DNA of 14,094 nucleotides, taken from the NCBI GenBank assembly GCA_005885165.1, contig VAXR01000007.1, positions 1 through 14,094 of the forward strand. The letters run 5' to 3'. Each line of letters starts with the position of its first letter. Positions within the stretch are counted from its first letter, which is position 1. The notes below the pieces were generated by a model. The model made no database searches and had not been told where the DNA came from. It worked only from the letters and a program-made list of their open reading frames with translations. The stretch comes from Actinomycetota bacterium (GTDB lineage Bacteria; Actinomycetota; Thermoleophilia; Solirubrobacterales; Thermoleophilaceae). Positions 1-6,277 of this stretch are shown here, piece by piece. The position numbers were made by a program, and so were the translations under genes.

Positions 1-5
1 CCCAG

Positions 6-53
6 GTGAGAGTCCAATCGGTGTACCTATAGGTACCAAGAACGGACCCTCAC
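6..53. repeat. 48-bp concentric dyad (nested palindrome)
   Basis: The core is a perfect 14-bp palindrome, GTACCTATAGGTAC, at 23-36. Outer arms GTGAGAGTCC (6-15) and GGACCCTCAC (44-53) pair at 9 of 10 positions. Both share the same centre, between 29 and 30, and T18/A41 and C19/G40 also pair, so 18 of 24 position pairs are complementary. Such nested symmetry fits an operator for a pair of dimeric regulators or a recombination-type site. No partner gene is visible because the window starts here, so the role is unknown. Confidence 0.6.
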
Positions 54-82
54 TTTGATCGCGGGATCCTCAGGGCCGGTTT

Positions 83-98
83 GTCACCTCGCCGTAAC
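83..98 (+). promoter_or_regulatory. GTCAC-N6-GTAAC direct repeat, MtrA-like candidate site
   Basis: GTCAC (83-87) and GTAAC (94-98) are separated by exactly six bases, giving an 11-bp period, about one helical turn. This resembles the direct-repeat sites (GTnAC-N6-GTnAC) reported for the response regulator MtrA in actinobacteria. The site is in gene-free DNA beyond the 3' end of the SPOR gene. If functional, it would control an off-window gene to the left. The match is short and could be chance. Confidence 0.3.
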
Positions 99-157
99 GC
101 TTCGTTCGACCCGGACGAACCGCACGCATGCCGAGTGGCCGATCCCTCCCCCTTCGT

Positions 158-173
158 CGCCTCCCAGTAGGCG
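158..173 (-). terminator. Weak hairpin, possible terminator of the minus-strand SPOR operon
   Basis: CGCCT (158-162) pairs with AGGCG (169-173) around a six-base loop. It lies about 95 bases beyond the stop of the minus-strand SPOR gene. There is no T-tract on either strand, so this would not be a classical intrinsic terminator. The GC-rich repeats at 177-268, nearer the stop, are an equally good candidate for ending transcription. Confidence 0.2.
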
Positions 174-176
174 GGT

Positions 177-268
177 GAAGTGCGGAGAGCGACCGCGCGG
201 GACGAAGCGCGGAACGAGCCCCTACGAAGTGCGGCAAGCTACCGCGCGGAACGAAGCGCGGAACGAGC
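177..268. repeat. Two tandem copies of a 49-bp hairpin-bearing repeat
   Basis: Unit 1 begins at 177 and unit 2 at 226, both with GAAGTGCGG. Over the first 43 bases they differ at four positions. Each unit holds the same hairpin: CCGCGC (193-198 and 242-247), an eight-base loop, then GCGCGG (207-212 and 256-261). Loop bases vary while the stems are identical. Unit 2 abuts the stop codon of the minus-strand SPOR gene. The layout resembles REP-like dispersed intergenic repeats, which can block 3' exonucleases or end transcription. I cannot test dispersal from one window. Confidence 0.7.
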
Positions 269-1210
269 CTACGGCTTGACGAGCCGCGGGTACGCGCCCG
301 CGAAGCCCTGCGACGCGTAGCTGTGAGCGGCGGCTGCGGCCGCGCTCGACGACCCGTACTGGCCGGCGAAGGCGACCCAGTACCCGTGACGGAGGCTCGA
401 GTAGTCGCTCGAGTTGAACACGCCCGCGTGGATGCCGCGCCCGAGCGCCTGCCGCGCCTTCGACTCGGCGGCCGGCCGCTTCGTCGCCGACGCGAGCACG
501 ACGGTCCATGCGGTCTTGCCGGACGGCCAGCTCGCGATGGACGACGGCGGCTTCGGCGTCGAGGGCGCGAGCGTGCCGGCGGGTGACTTCGGGGCCTTGC
601 CCTTCTTGCCGGGCGTCGCGGTCCCCGGGCTGACGGTGGCCGGGCCCGTTGGGGTTACCGGCGGCCTGCGGGGGATGGCGGGGGTGGTCGGCGTCAGGTT
701 CCGCGGCGTGGCGACGGCCGACGGAGCCTTCTTCTTGTGGTGCTTCGCGGCGAAGATCTCGTGGGCGCCGAACCCGATTCCCGCTCCGATCAGGAGCACG
801 CCGACCGCGGCAAGCAGCGCGGGGCCGAGCCAGGGCGGGCCGCGCCGGATGAGGCGGCGACGCGGCGGGGCCATGCCCGGCACGCGATACGCGGGAATAG
901 GCGGTGGCATGGCCGGCAGGCCGACCGGCTGGGGCGGCGGCGGAGGAGGAGGCACCGACGCGGGCGCCACGAGGTCGGCCGCGCGCGGCGGCGGTGGCGG
1001 CGGAAGCGTGGCGGCCTGCTGCGCCGCGCGCGAGCGCGTGAACAGCGTGTCCTCGGCCTGTGCGGGGTGCGGCGGCGGCAAGTGGGCACCGGAGGGCGGG
1101 GCCGGCTGCCTGGCAAACCGCCTCGGCGGCGGCGCTTCTACGCGGTCCGACGCGCGCGGCGGCGGCGCGGACACGGCTGACTGCCCCTGGGTTTCGCGAT
1201 CGCGCTCCAC
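269..1210 (-). CDS. Proline-rich single-pass membrane protein with C-terminal SPOR-like domain
   Basis: This 313-residue protein starts at a GTG preceded by a GGGG stretch. Residues 1-125 form a cytoplasmic-looking low-complexity region rich in proline, including runs of six or more prolines near 70 and 87. A single hydrophobic helix spans about 127-154 and is followed by a basic stretch (KHHKKK, 156-161). Next is a Pro/Thr/Lys linker to about 230, then a compact domain (234-313) with the WTVVLAS...GYWVAFAGQY pattern of SPOR folds, which in other bacteria bind denuded peptidoglycan at division sites. I infer an envelope protein with its C-terminus outside. It lies 36 bp downstream of the glycosyltransferase and is probably co-transcribed with it. 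The SPOR assignment is by pattern only; the linker and proline tract say little about function. Confidence 0.75.
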   Translation of the reverse strand: MERDRETQGQSAVSAPPPRASDRVEAPPPRRFARQPAPPSGAHLPPPHPAQAEDTLFTRSRAAQQAATLPPPPPPRAADLVAPASVPPPPPPPQPVGLPAMPPPIPAYRVPGMAPPRRRLIRRGPPWLGPALLAAVGVLLIGAGIGFGAHEIFAAKHHKKKAPSAVATPRNLTPTTPAIPRRPPVTPTGPATVSPGTATPGKKGKAPKSPAGTLAPSTPKPPSSIASWPSGKTAWTVVLASATKRPAAESKARQALGRGIHAGVFNSSDYSSLRHGYWVAFAGQYGSSSAAAAAAHSYASQGFAGAYPRLVKP

Positions 1211-1246
1211 AGCCCCACTCAGGTTACCCGCGGAACGGCGCCAGAG

Positions 1247-2221
1247 CTACCGGTCCTGGCCGTCTGTATGACCGCTTGCACGGGTTAGCTCGCCGTAAGC
1301 TGCGAGCACCCTCGCCGCCATCCGGTCGCGGTCGAACAGGGCCGCACGCGCGCGGCCGGGCACGCGCGGGTCCGGGTCGTCGAGATGCGGATCGAGCGCC
1401 TTACGCCAGCGCTCGACGTCGAACGGCGCGCAGAGGGTGCCCTCCACGCCACGCAGCGCGAACGGTGCGATCCCGACGTCGGTCGACAGCACCGGCACGT
1501 CGCAGGCCAGCGCCTCGAGCGGCGCGAGCCCGAACCCCTCGCGCTCGGAGGTCGCGATCACGGCGTTCGCCGCGTTGATGGCGTCTGGCACCCGGTCCGG
1601 GGCCAGGTCCCCGTAGGTCATCAGCTCGGCGCGGGCGGCGCGGGCCAGGGCTTGGGCGCGGTCGTGCCGCTTCTCGGGGCGGTCCGGCGCGGCGGGGAAG
1701 AGGAGGTAGCGGCCGGCGGCATCGAGCCCGAGCCGCTCCCGCGCCTCGCGGCGATCGCGGCGGCCGAAGCGGTCGAGGTTCACCCCGCACGGTAGGACGG
1801 CCACGCGGCGGCGCTCGCCGGCGCCGGGGAGGCCGGCGCCCGCGGTCCGCGCGAGCGTGGCCGAGACCGGGGCGGGGAGGGCCACGAGGCGCGCGAGCAC
1901 GCGCGACATCCGGCCGACGACCGGGTGCGCGAGGTCGGTGCCGTGGAAGGTGACGATGTGCGGCGCGCCGCGGACCGCGAGAGCGCTCCAGCCTGCCAGG
2001 CCGTGGTGCGCGTGCACGACGTCGAAGCGCTGGCCCCGAAAGGTGCGCGCGAGCACGCGTGCCGCGCTCAGCCACCGGCCCGGGCCGTCGGGCTCGATCG
2101 GGAACACCTCGACCTCGACGCCGCCGATGGCGCGCAGCGACTCCACCTGGTCGCGCACGAACGATCCGAGCTCCGGCCGCGCGGGCGTCGGGTACATGCT
2201 CGTCGCGACCAGCACCCGCAT
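1247..2221 (-). CDS. GT4-family glycosyltransferase (GT-B fold)
   Basis: This 324-residue protein transfers a sugar from a nucleotide-sugar donor, probably in cell-surface glycan or glycolipid synthesis; donor and acceptor are unknown. The N-terminal Rossmann half begins MRVLVATSMYPTP and contains HAHHGLAGW (70-78) and TFHGTDL (91-97), typical of GT4 acceptor domains. The C-terminal half has the donor-binding EX7E motif, with E228 and E236 in EREGFGLAPLE, followed by ALACDVPVLSTDVG. It is shorter than the usual 370-400 residues because the segment between the two halves (about 180-220) is compact. The ATG at 2221 has no clear Shine-Dalgarno sequence. A TACGCT element at 2231-2236 on the minus strand could give a near-leaderless transcript, but no -35 box is convincing. 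It is the first gene of the pair with the SPOR protein. Confidence 0.9.
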   Translation of the reverse strand: MRVLVATSMYPTPARPELGSFVRDQVESLRAIGGVEVEVFPIEPDGPGRWLSAARVLARTFRGQRFDVVHAHHGLAGWSALAVRGAPHIVTFHGTDLAHPVVGRMSRVLARLVALPAPVSATLARTAGAGLPGAGERRRVAVLPCGVNLDRFGRRDRREARERLGLDAAGRYLLFPAAPDRPEKRHDRAQALARAARAELMTYGDLAPDRVPDAINAANAVIATSEREGFGLAPLEALACDVPVLSTDVGIAPFALRGVEGTLCAPFDVERWRKALDPHLDDPDPRVPGRARAALFDRDRMAARVLAAYGELTRASGHTDGQDR

Positions 2222-2273
2222 CGGCCGGCCAGCGTATCTGGCGGGTCGCCCGTCGCGCAGCTTTCACCGGGGC

Positions 2274-2318
2274 GTCGGCCTTTCGTTACGCCCGCGTCTT
2301 GAGCCGTAACGCGCCGAC
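2274..2318. promoter_or_regulatory. Inverted repeat in the glycosyltransferase/pilin divergent region
   Basis: CGTTACG (2284-2290) and CGTAACG (2305-2311) are a perfect 7-bp inverted repeat with 14 bases between them, so their centres are 21 bp apart, two helical turns. Outer arms GTCGGC (2274-2279) and GCCGAC (2313-2318) extend the symmetry, slightly offset. It sits in the 139-bp space between divergently read genes, where an operator for either would be expected. Alternatively it folds as a 5' leader hairpin of the pilin transcript. Confidence 0.4.
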
Positions 2319-2360
2319 CTCGACCATCGAGCGGCACCCGATGTTTCGAGAGGAGATCAC

Positions 2361-2591
2361 ATGTATCGCGCATTCGGCTACGCGCACGCGCAGTCGCTGC
2401 GGCTCATCGACGCACTGCGCCATCGCGCCGGTCAGGGCACGGTCGAGTACGTCGCCCTAATCCTGCTGGTCGCGCTCGTGATGGCCGGCGTCGTCGCCGC
2501 GCTGAAGGGGTTCAAGACCGACCAGGGCAAGAGCCTGGGCGACGCGATCATCGCCAAGATCAAGGACGCGGTCAGGAAGGTGCAGTTCTAG
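2361..2591 (+). CDS. Flp-type (type IVb) pilin-like small protein
   Basis: This 76-residue protein has an AGGAG ribosome site at 2351-2355, five bases before the ATG. Residues 1-24 are a basic leader ending in glycine. The sequence G24-QGTVEY then gives the type IV prepilin cleavage pattern, with glutamate at mature position +5 and the EY pair typical of Flp pilins. The hydrophobic helix VALILLVALVMAGVVAAL (31-48) follows. The mature protein would be about 52 residues with a charged tail. Flp pilins are cut by a TadV/CpaA-type peptidase and assembled by TadA/B/C into adhesive fibres. None of those genes is in this window, so the pilin is an orphan here and its machinery must lie elsewhere. 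Identification of the prepilin class is strong; actual pilus formation is inferred. Confidence 0.85.
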   Translation: MYRAFGYAHAQSLRLIDALRHRAGQGTVEYVALILLVALVMAGVVAALKGFKTDQGKSLGDAIIAKIKDAVRKVQF

Positions 2592-2634
2592 TACGCGGGC
2601 CCGTTGCCGCGGGCGGCTCTGCCAACATGGCCGC

Positions 2635-3525
2635 GTGCGCGAGACCGGTCGTTCGCTCCCAATTGCCGTCTTCGATTCCGGCGTCGGCGGACTCACCGTG
2701 CTCCACGAGTGCCTGGTGTCGCTGCCGCACGAGGACTACATCTACCTGGGCGACACGGCGCGGTTCCCCTACGGCGACCGCTCGCAGCCCCAGCTCGAGG
2801 CCTTTGCGCTCGAGCTCGCTACACGGCTCGTCGACGAGGGCGCCAAGCTCCTCGTCGTCGCGTGCAACTCCGCCACGGCCGCCGCGCTGCCGGCGCTCCG
2901 GCGCGCGCTCTCGGATCGTGTGCCGGTGGTCTCGGTGGTCGGTCCCGAGTCCCGTCTCGCCGCGGCCACCACCCGCAACCATCGGGTCGGCCTGCTCGCG
3001 ACGGCCGCCACGGTCACGAGCGGCGCCTATGGCAAAGCGCTCGTGCAGGCAGCCCCGCGCGCGACGCTCTATCCCGTCGCCTGCCCCGAGCTCGCGCCGC
3101 TGATACAGGCCGGCGGCGAGGTCGACGACGAGGTTGTGGCGCGCGTGGAGGAGTACTGCGCGCCCCTCGGGCGCGCCCGGGTCGACACGGTGATCCTGGG
3201 CTGCACGCACTACCCGCTCGTTCGCCCGCTGCTCCAGCGCACGCTGGGACGGGGGGTGACGCTCGTCACCTCGGGCGAGGCGATCGCAGGCGAGGTGGAG
3301 CACACGCTCCGTGAGACAGGTCTGGAGGCGCCGGCCGACCGCCGCGGCAGCTACCGCTTCCTGTGCTCGGGCGACCCGGAGGAGTTCCGCCGCGTGGGCA
3401 CCCGCTTTCTCCAGCTCCCGCTCGGCGAGGTGCGGCGCGTCCCGGTCGCTGGGGATCCCGCCTCGGACGGCGCGGCAAGCGGGACTGGCGCGGCCACGGC
3501 CCCGACCGGGAGGGCGCTCGCATGA
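2635..3525 (+). CDS. murI: Glutamate racemase
   Basis: MurI interconverts L- and D-glutamate in the cytoplasm, supplying D-glutamate for peptidoglycan. The 296-residue product starts at a GTG (MRETGRSLPIAVFDSG). FDSGVGGLTV (13-22) carries the catalytic Asp14/Ser15 region. The two acid/base cysteines are C77 in VVACNSAT and C190 in LGCTHYPLV, the latter with H192. All expected active-site residues are present. The enzyme is usually about 260-275 residues; the extra length is a Gly/Ala/Thr-rich tail from about 272 that looks unstructured. Its stop overlaps the rph start in an ATGA (3522-3525), implying translational coupling. It is the first gene of murI-rph-rdgB-CDF, an order I recall as common in actinobacteria. 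No clear promoter is visible in the 43 bp after the pilin gene. Confidence 0.97.
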   Translation: MRETGRSLPIAVFDSGVGGLTVLHECLVSLPHEDYIYLGDTARFPYGDRSQPQLEAFALELATRLVDEGAKLLVVACNSATAAALPALRRALSDRVPVVSVVGPESRLAAATTRNHRVGLLATAATVTSGAYGKALVQAAPRATLYPVACPELAPLIQAGGEVDDEVVARVEEYCAPLGRARVDTVILGCTHYPLVRPLLQRTLGRGVTLVTSGEAIAGEVEHTLRETGLEAPADRRGSYRFLCSGDPEEFRRVGTRFLQLPLGEVRRVPVAGDPASDGAASGTGAATAPTGRALA

Positions 3526-4247
3526 GGGCCGACGGACGCGCGCCGGACGAGCTGCGTCCCGTAACGGTCGAGCCGGGCTTCGTGCGTACGGCGACCGGCT
3601 CCGCGCTGATCGCCGCCGGCGGCACGCGCGTGATCTGCACGGCGTCGGCGGTTGACGACGTCCCGCGCTGGATGAAGGGCCAGGGGACGGGCTGGGTCAC
3701 CGCCGAGTACGGCATGCTCCCCGCGTCGACGGGGGAGCGAAAGCAGCGCGACGTCTCGCGCGGGCGGCCGGACGGGCGGACCGTGGAGATCCAGCGGCTG
3801 ATCGGCCGCTCGATCCGCGGGGTTGTCGACTTCGCCGCGCTCGGCGAGCGGACGATCTACCTCGACTGCGACGTGCTGGAGGCCGACGGCGGCACCCGCT
3901 GCGCCGCGATCACCGGCGCCTACGTCGCGCTCCACCTCGCGCTGTCAAGGATGATCGGCGAGGGCACGCTGGGCGCGCTGCCGCTCACGCAGTCGATCGC
4001 GGCCGTCTCGTGCGGGATCGTCGGCGGCCAGCCGCTGCTCGACCTCGACTACTCGGAGGACTCGACCGCGGAGGTCGACGCCAACGTGGTGATGACCGGC
4101 GACGGCGGGCTGGTCGAGGTGCAGGCCACGGCCGAGCGCACGCCGCTCTCGCGTGCTTCGCTCGACGAGCTGCTGGCGCTCGCGGCGGCGGGCATCGAGC
4201 AACTCCGCGCGGCGCAGCTCGAGGCGGTCGGCGCGCCCGTCGCCTGA
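3522..4247 (+). CDS. rph: Ribonuclease PH
   Basis: RNase PH is a phosphorolytic 3'-to-5' exoribonuclease that trims tRNA precursors and other RNA 3' ends, releasing nucleoside diphosphates; it works as a hexamer. The 241-residue length is normal. GWVTAEYGMLPAST (57-70) and GRTVEIQRLIGRS (85-97) are family signatures, with R86 in the position of the phosphate-binding arginine. DCDVLEADGGTRCAAITGA (115-133) carries R126. DLDYSEDS (174-181) supplies the acidic metal-binding positions. The ATG overlaps the murI stop. The next gene starts 13 bp downstream, so the operon continues. Confidence 0.97.
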   Translation: MRADGRAPDELRPVTVEPGFVRTATGSALIAAGGTRVICTASAVDDVPRWMKGQGTGWVTAEYGMLPASTGERKQRDVSRGRPDGRTVEIQRLIGRSIRGVVDFAALGERTIYLDCDVLEADGGTRCAAITGAYVALHLALSRMIGEGTLGALPLTQSIAAVSCGIVGGQPLLDLDYSEDSTAEVDANVVMTGDGGLVEVQATAERTPLSRASLDELLALAAAGIEQLRAAQLEAVGAPVA

Positions 4248-4260
4248 GGGGCCGATCACA

Positions 4261-4851
4261 ATGAGGCTGGTCGTCGCGACCCGCAACGAGCACAAGCTCC
4301 GCGAGCTTCGCGCGCTGCTGCCGGACCACGAGCTCGAGCCGCTTCCGCACGGCGTCGAGCTGCCGCCGGAGACCGGCTCCACCTTCGGGGAGAACGCCCG
4401 AAGCAAGGCCCGCGCAGCCGCCGCGGCCACGGGCAGCGCGGCGATCGCCGACGACTCGGGGATCGAGGCGTCCGCGCTCGGCGGCCGGCCGGGCGTGAAC
4501 TCCGCGCGGTTTGCCGGCGAGGAGGCAAGCGACGGGGAGAACCTGGACAAGCTGCTGCGCGAGGTCCCGGCTGGCGGCGACCGGAGGGTGGCGTACGTGT
4601 GCGTGCTCGCGCACGTCGACGAGGGCGGCGAGGAGCGGCTCTTCGGGGGCCGCTGCGAGGGGACGCTGGCCGAGGAGCCGCGCGGCACCGGCGGGTTCGG
4701 CTACGACCCCGCGTTCATCCCGGGCGACGTCGGCGACGGGTGCACGATGGCCGAGCTCGACCCGGCCGAGAAGGACGCGGTCAGCCACCGCGGCCGAGCC
4801 GCGCGAGCTCTTCGGAAGTGGCTTTCCGAGGCGGGGAGGGCTGCTGCTTGA
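4261..4851 (+). CDS. rdgB: dITP/XTP pyrophosphatase (RdgB/HAM1 family)
   Basis: RdgB hydrolyses non-canonical purine nucleoside triphosphates (ITP, dITP, XTP) to monophosphates, keeping deaminated bases out of DNA and RNA. The 196-residue protein shows the family motifs in order: TRNEHK (7-12), the acidic DDSGIEA (64-70) with the likely catalytic D65, GGRPGVNSARFAG (74-86), GFGYDPAF (145-152) and SHRGRA (175-180). The ATG start at 4261 follows a GAGGGG stretch. Its TGA (4849-4851) lies within the ribosome site of the downstream CDF gene, so the two are closely linked. Nothing is missing or unusual. Confidence 0.97.
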   Translation: MRLVVATRNEHKLRELRALLPDHELEPLPHGVELPPETGSTFGENARSKARAAAAATGSAAIADDSGIEASALGGRPGVNSARFAGEEASDGENLDKLLREVPAGGDRRVAYVCVLAHVDEGGEERLFGGRCEGTLAEEPRGTGGFGYDPAFIPGDVGDGCTMAELDPAEKDAVSHRGRAARALRKWLSEAGRAAA

Positions 4852-4857
4852 GGGAGG
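4850..4857 (+). promoter_or_regulatory. Ribosome binding site that sets the CDF transporter start
   Basis: GAGGGAGG lies eight bases before the GTG at 4866, an ideal spacing. It overlaps the rdgB stop codon. The frame is open further upstream, including a TTG at 4848 that overlaps the rdgB stop, but this site argues for 4866 (MAPVSKARAARLS), which also gives a normal CDF N-terminus just before the first membrane helix. Confidence 0.7.
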
Positions 4858-4865
4858 CCTCCCTG

Positions 4866-5798
4866 GTGGCGCCGGTGTCGAAGGCTCGCGCCGCGCGCCT
4901 GTCCGTGGCGTCCAACGGGTCGCTGATCGTGTTGAAGATCGTCGCCGGAGCGGCCACCGGCTCGGTCGCGATCCTCACCGAGGCCGTCCACTCGAGCATC
5001 GACCTGCTGGCGTCGGTGGTCGCCTTCTTCTCCGTGCGCAAGGCCGACGAGCCCGCCGACGAGACCCACATGTACGGGCACGAGAAGGTCGAGAACCTGG
5101 CCTCGGCCCTGGAGGGGGTGCTCATCCTGCTCGGGGCGGCGGTGATCGTGTTCGAGTCGGTGCGCCGGCTCATCAACCCGCACAAGATCGATTCACTCGG
5201 GTTCGGGATAGTCGCCGTCGCGGTCTCGATGGTCGTGAACGTCGGGGTCTCGACGTATCTGTCGCGGCAGGCGAAGTTGACGGAGTCCCCCGCGCTCGAG
5301 GGCGACGCCGCGCACCTGAGGACCGATGCGTTCACGTCGCTGGGCGTGCTGGTGGCCCTCGCGCTGGTGGGGCTGACCGGGGAGAAGCGCGTGGACCCGA
5401 TCACCGCGATGGTGGTGGCCGGCGCGATCGTATGGTCCGGGGTGCGAATTGTCAGCCGCTCCTCGCGCGTGCTGGTCGACGAGGCCCTTCCGGAGGACGA
5501 GCTCGAGCGGATCGCCGCCGCGATCGAGCGTTATGGCGCCCCCGAGGTAATCGGATTCCACAAGCTGCGGGCGCGGCGGGCCGGCAGCCGCCGCCACATC
5601 GACCTCCACGTCCAGTTCCGTCCCGGGACCACGCTGGAGCGGGCACACGCGCTCAGCCACGAGCTCCAGCACGAGATCGAACGCCAGGTGAAGGGCGCGG
5701 ACGTCCTCATCCACCTCGAGCCGGCAGGGGCCGCAGAGGGCGCCTACCGCAAGTTGACCGCCGCCGATGCGCCGACGGCCAGGAGCACGAAGAAGTAG
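4866..5798 (+). CDS. Cation diffusion facilitator (CDF) metal exporter, Zn-type
   Basis: CDF proteins are homodimeric inner-membrane antiporters that expel divalent metals in exchange for protons. From the GTG at 4866 the product has 310 residues, normal for bacterial CDFs. Helices lie near 15-31, 34-57, 79-100, 110-133, 155-170 and 178-195. The transport-site ligands are H42-xxx-D46 in helix 2 and H150-xxx-D154 in helix 5. An HD/HD set is more typical of Zn2+/Cd2+ carriers than the DD set of Mn/Fe types. GHEKVENL (71-78) is the conserved cytoplasmic loop. The C-terminal domain (about 205-288) shows the histidine-rich ferredoxin-like CDF pattern (HKLRARR, HIDLHVQF, HALSHELQHE). It follows rdgB directly. 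Its last 55 bp overlap, tail to tail, a small antisense gene. Metal identity is inferred. Confidence 0.95.
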   Translation: MAPVSKARAARLSVASNGSLIVLKIVAGAATGSVAILTEAVHSSIDLLASVVAFFSVRKADEPADETHMYGHEKVENLASALEGVLILLGAAVIVFESVRRLINPHKIDSLGFGIVAVAVSMVVNVGVSTYLSRQAKLTESPALEGDAAHLRTDAFTSLGVLVALALVGLTGEKRVDPITAMVVAGAIVWSGVRIVSRSSRVLVDEALPEDELERIAAAIERYGAPEVIGFHKLRARRAGSRRHIDLHVQFRPGTTLERAHALSHELQHEIERQVKGADVLIHLEPAGAAEGAYRKLTAADAPTARSTKK

Positions 5799-5869
5799 CC
5801 GACGTAGCCGTTGGCGAGGACAAGCACGGCGGCGATGACGCAGATCGCGACGGTCGCGAGCCACGCCAT
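5744..5869 (-). CDS. Small two-helix membrane protein (41 aa), unknown function
   Basis: I do not recognise this protein. It starts MAWLATVAICV and contains two hydrophobic segments (about 2-19 and 23-38) separated by NGYVG. The only charged residue is the final arginine. Almost all codons end in G or C (about 38 of 41 by eye), matching real genes here, and a hydrophobic two-helix product is unlikely from a random antisense frame. An in-frame GTG at 5884 would add five residues (MPLNR). Neither start has a good ribosome site. Its 3' end overlaps the last 55 bp of the CDF gene on the opposite strand, and its start lies only 9-24 bp from the divergently read roadblock gene. It could be a shadow frame of the CDF end plus spacer, but codon usage argues against that. 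Confidence 0.5.
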   Translation of the reverse strand: MAWLATVAICVIAAVLVLANGYVGYFFVLLAVGASAAVNLR

Positions 5870-5893
5870 TCGGTTCAGTGGCACGCCGCTATT

Positions 5894-6277
5894 GTGGCCC
5901 CTGAGGTGGCGGACGCAGCCCTCACTCCCGCGCTGGCCCTCGACTACCTCGATGAGCTCTCCACCGACATCCGGGGTGGGCTGGTGCTCGACAGGCGCGG
6001 TGAGGTGGCCGCGGCGTGGCATGGAGATGCCGAGCGCGGCGAGCGGATGCGCGAGCCGCTCATCGAGTTCCTGCGGCGTGCCGACGGGGCCATGCCGGGA
6101 CGTTCCAAGGCGGCGGCGGTGGAGGTCGCCACCGCGCGCGGGTCGGTGTTCGCCCTGCGCAATGCGCGCTGGACGCTGGTCGTGATCACCGGCCGCTTCG
6201 TGCTCTCCTCGCTGATGCTCTTCGACCTGCGCCACGTCCTCGACGACCTCGACCCGCCCAAGGCGCCGGCGAAATGA
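5894..6277 (+). CDS. Roadblock/LC7-like small protein
   Basis: The 127-residue product (GTG start, MAPEVADAAL) has the pattern of a roadblock/LC7 fold: a first helix (ALALDYLDELSTDI, 14-26), a strand and turn (GGLVLDRRGEVAAAW, 28-42), a helix (50-63), then strands SVFALRN (84-90) and TLVVITG (94-100) and a final helix (104-119). Bacterial roadblock proteins usually dimerise and regulate small GTPases or histidine-kinase modules; no GTPase is encoded beside it. The frame is open far upstream, but only this start avoids the antisense small gene and CDF. No Shine-Dalgarno sequence is visible, so a leaderless transcript is possible. Its stop overlaps the next ATG (ATGA, 6274-6277). The fold call rests on pattern, not alignment. 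Confidence 0.72.
   Translation: MAPEVADAALTPALALDYLDELSTDIRGGLVLDRRGEVAAAWHGDAERGERMREPLIEFLRRADGAMPGRSKAAAVEVATARGSVFALRNARWTLVVITGRFVLSSLMLFDLRHVLDDLDPPKAPAK

Noticed and set aside
104..120. GTTCG...CGAAC stem looking like a tRNA T-arm
   Set aside because: No acceptor, D or anticodon arms can be placed around it, and the loop does not fit.
177..268. CRISPR array
   Set aside because: There are only two units and the similarity covers most of the unit, leaving no unique spacer. It is a tandem repeat.
55..279. Possible small plus-strand gene at the left edge (74 codons)
   Set aside because: The product is Pro/Arg/Thr-rich without a pattern, and half of it is read from the tandem repeats. 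No ribosome site is present.
414..1271. A 285-codon plus-strand frame opposite the SPOR gene
   Set aside because: It is Gly/Ala-rich low complexity, explained as the antisense of the proline-rich region. The minus frame has a membrane helix and a SPOR-like end.
4599..4865. Upstream in-frame extension of the CDF transporter
   Set aside because: It overlaps rdgB and encodes an arginine-rich sequence. The GAGGGAGG site places the start at 4866.
4511..5893. A very long open plus-strand frame running into the roadblock gene
   Set aside because: Up to about 5890 it is an out-of-frame shadow of rdgB and the CDF gene. Only the part from the GTG at 5894 reads as a folded protein.
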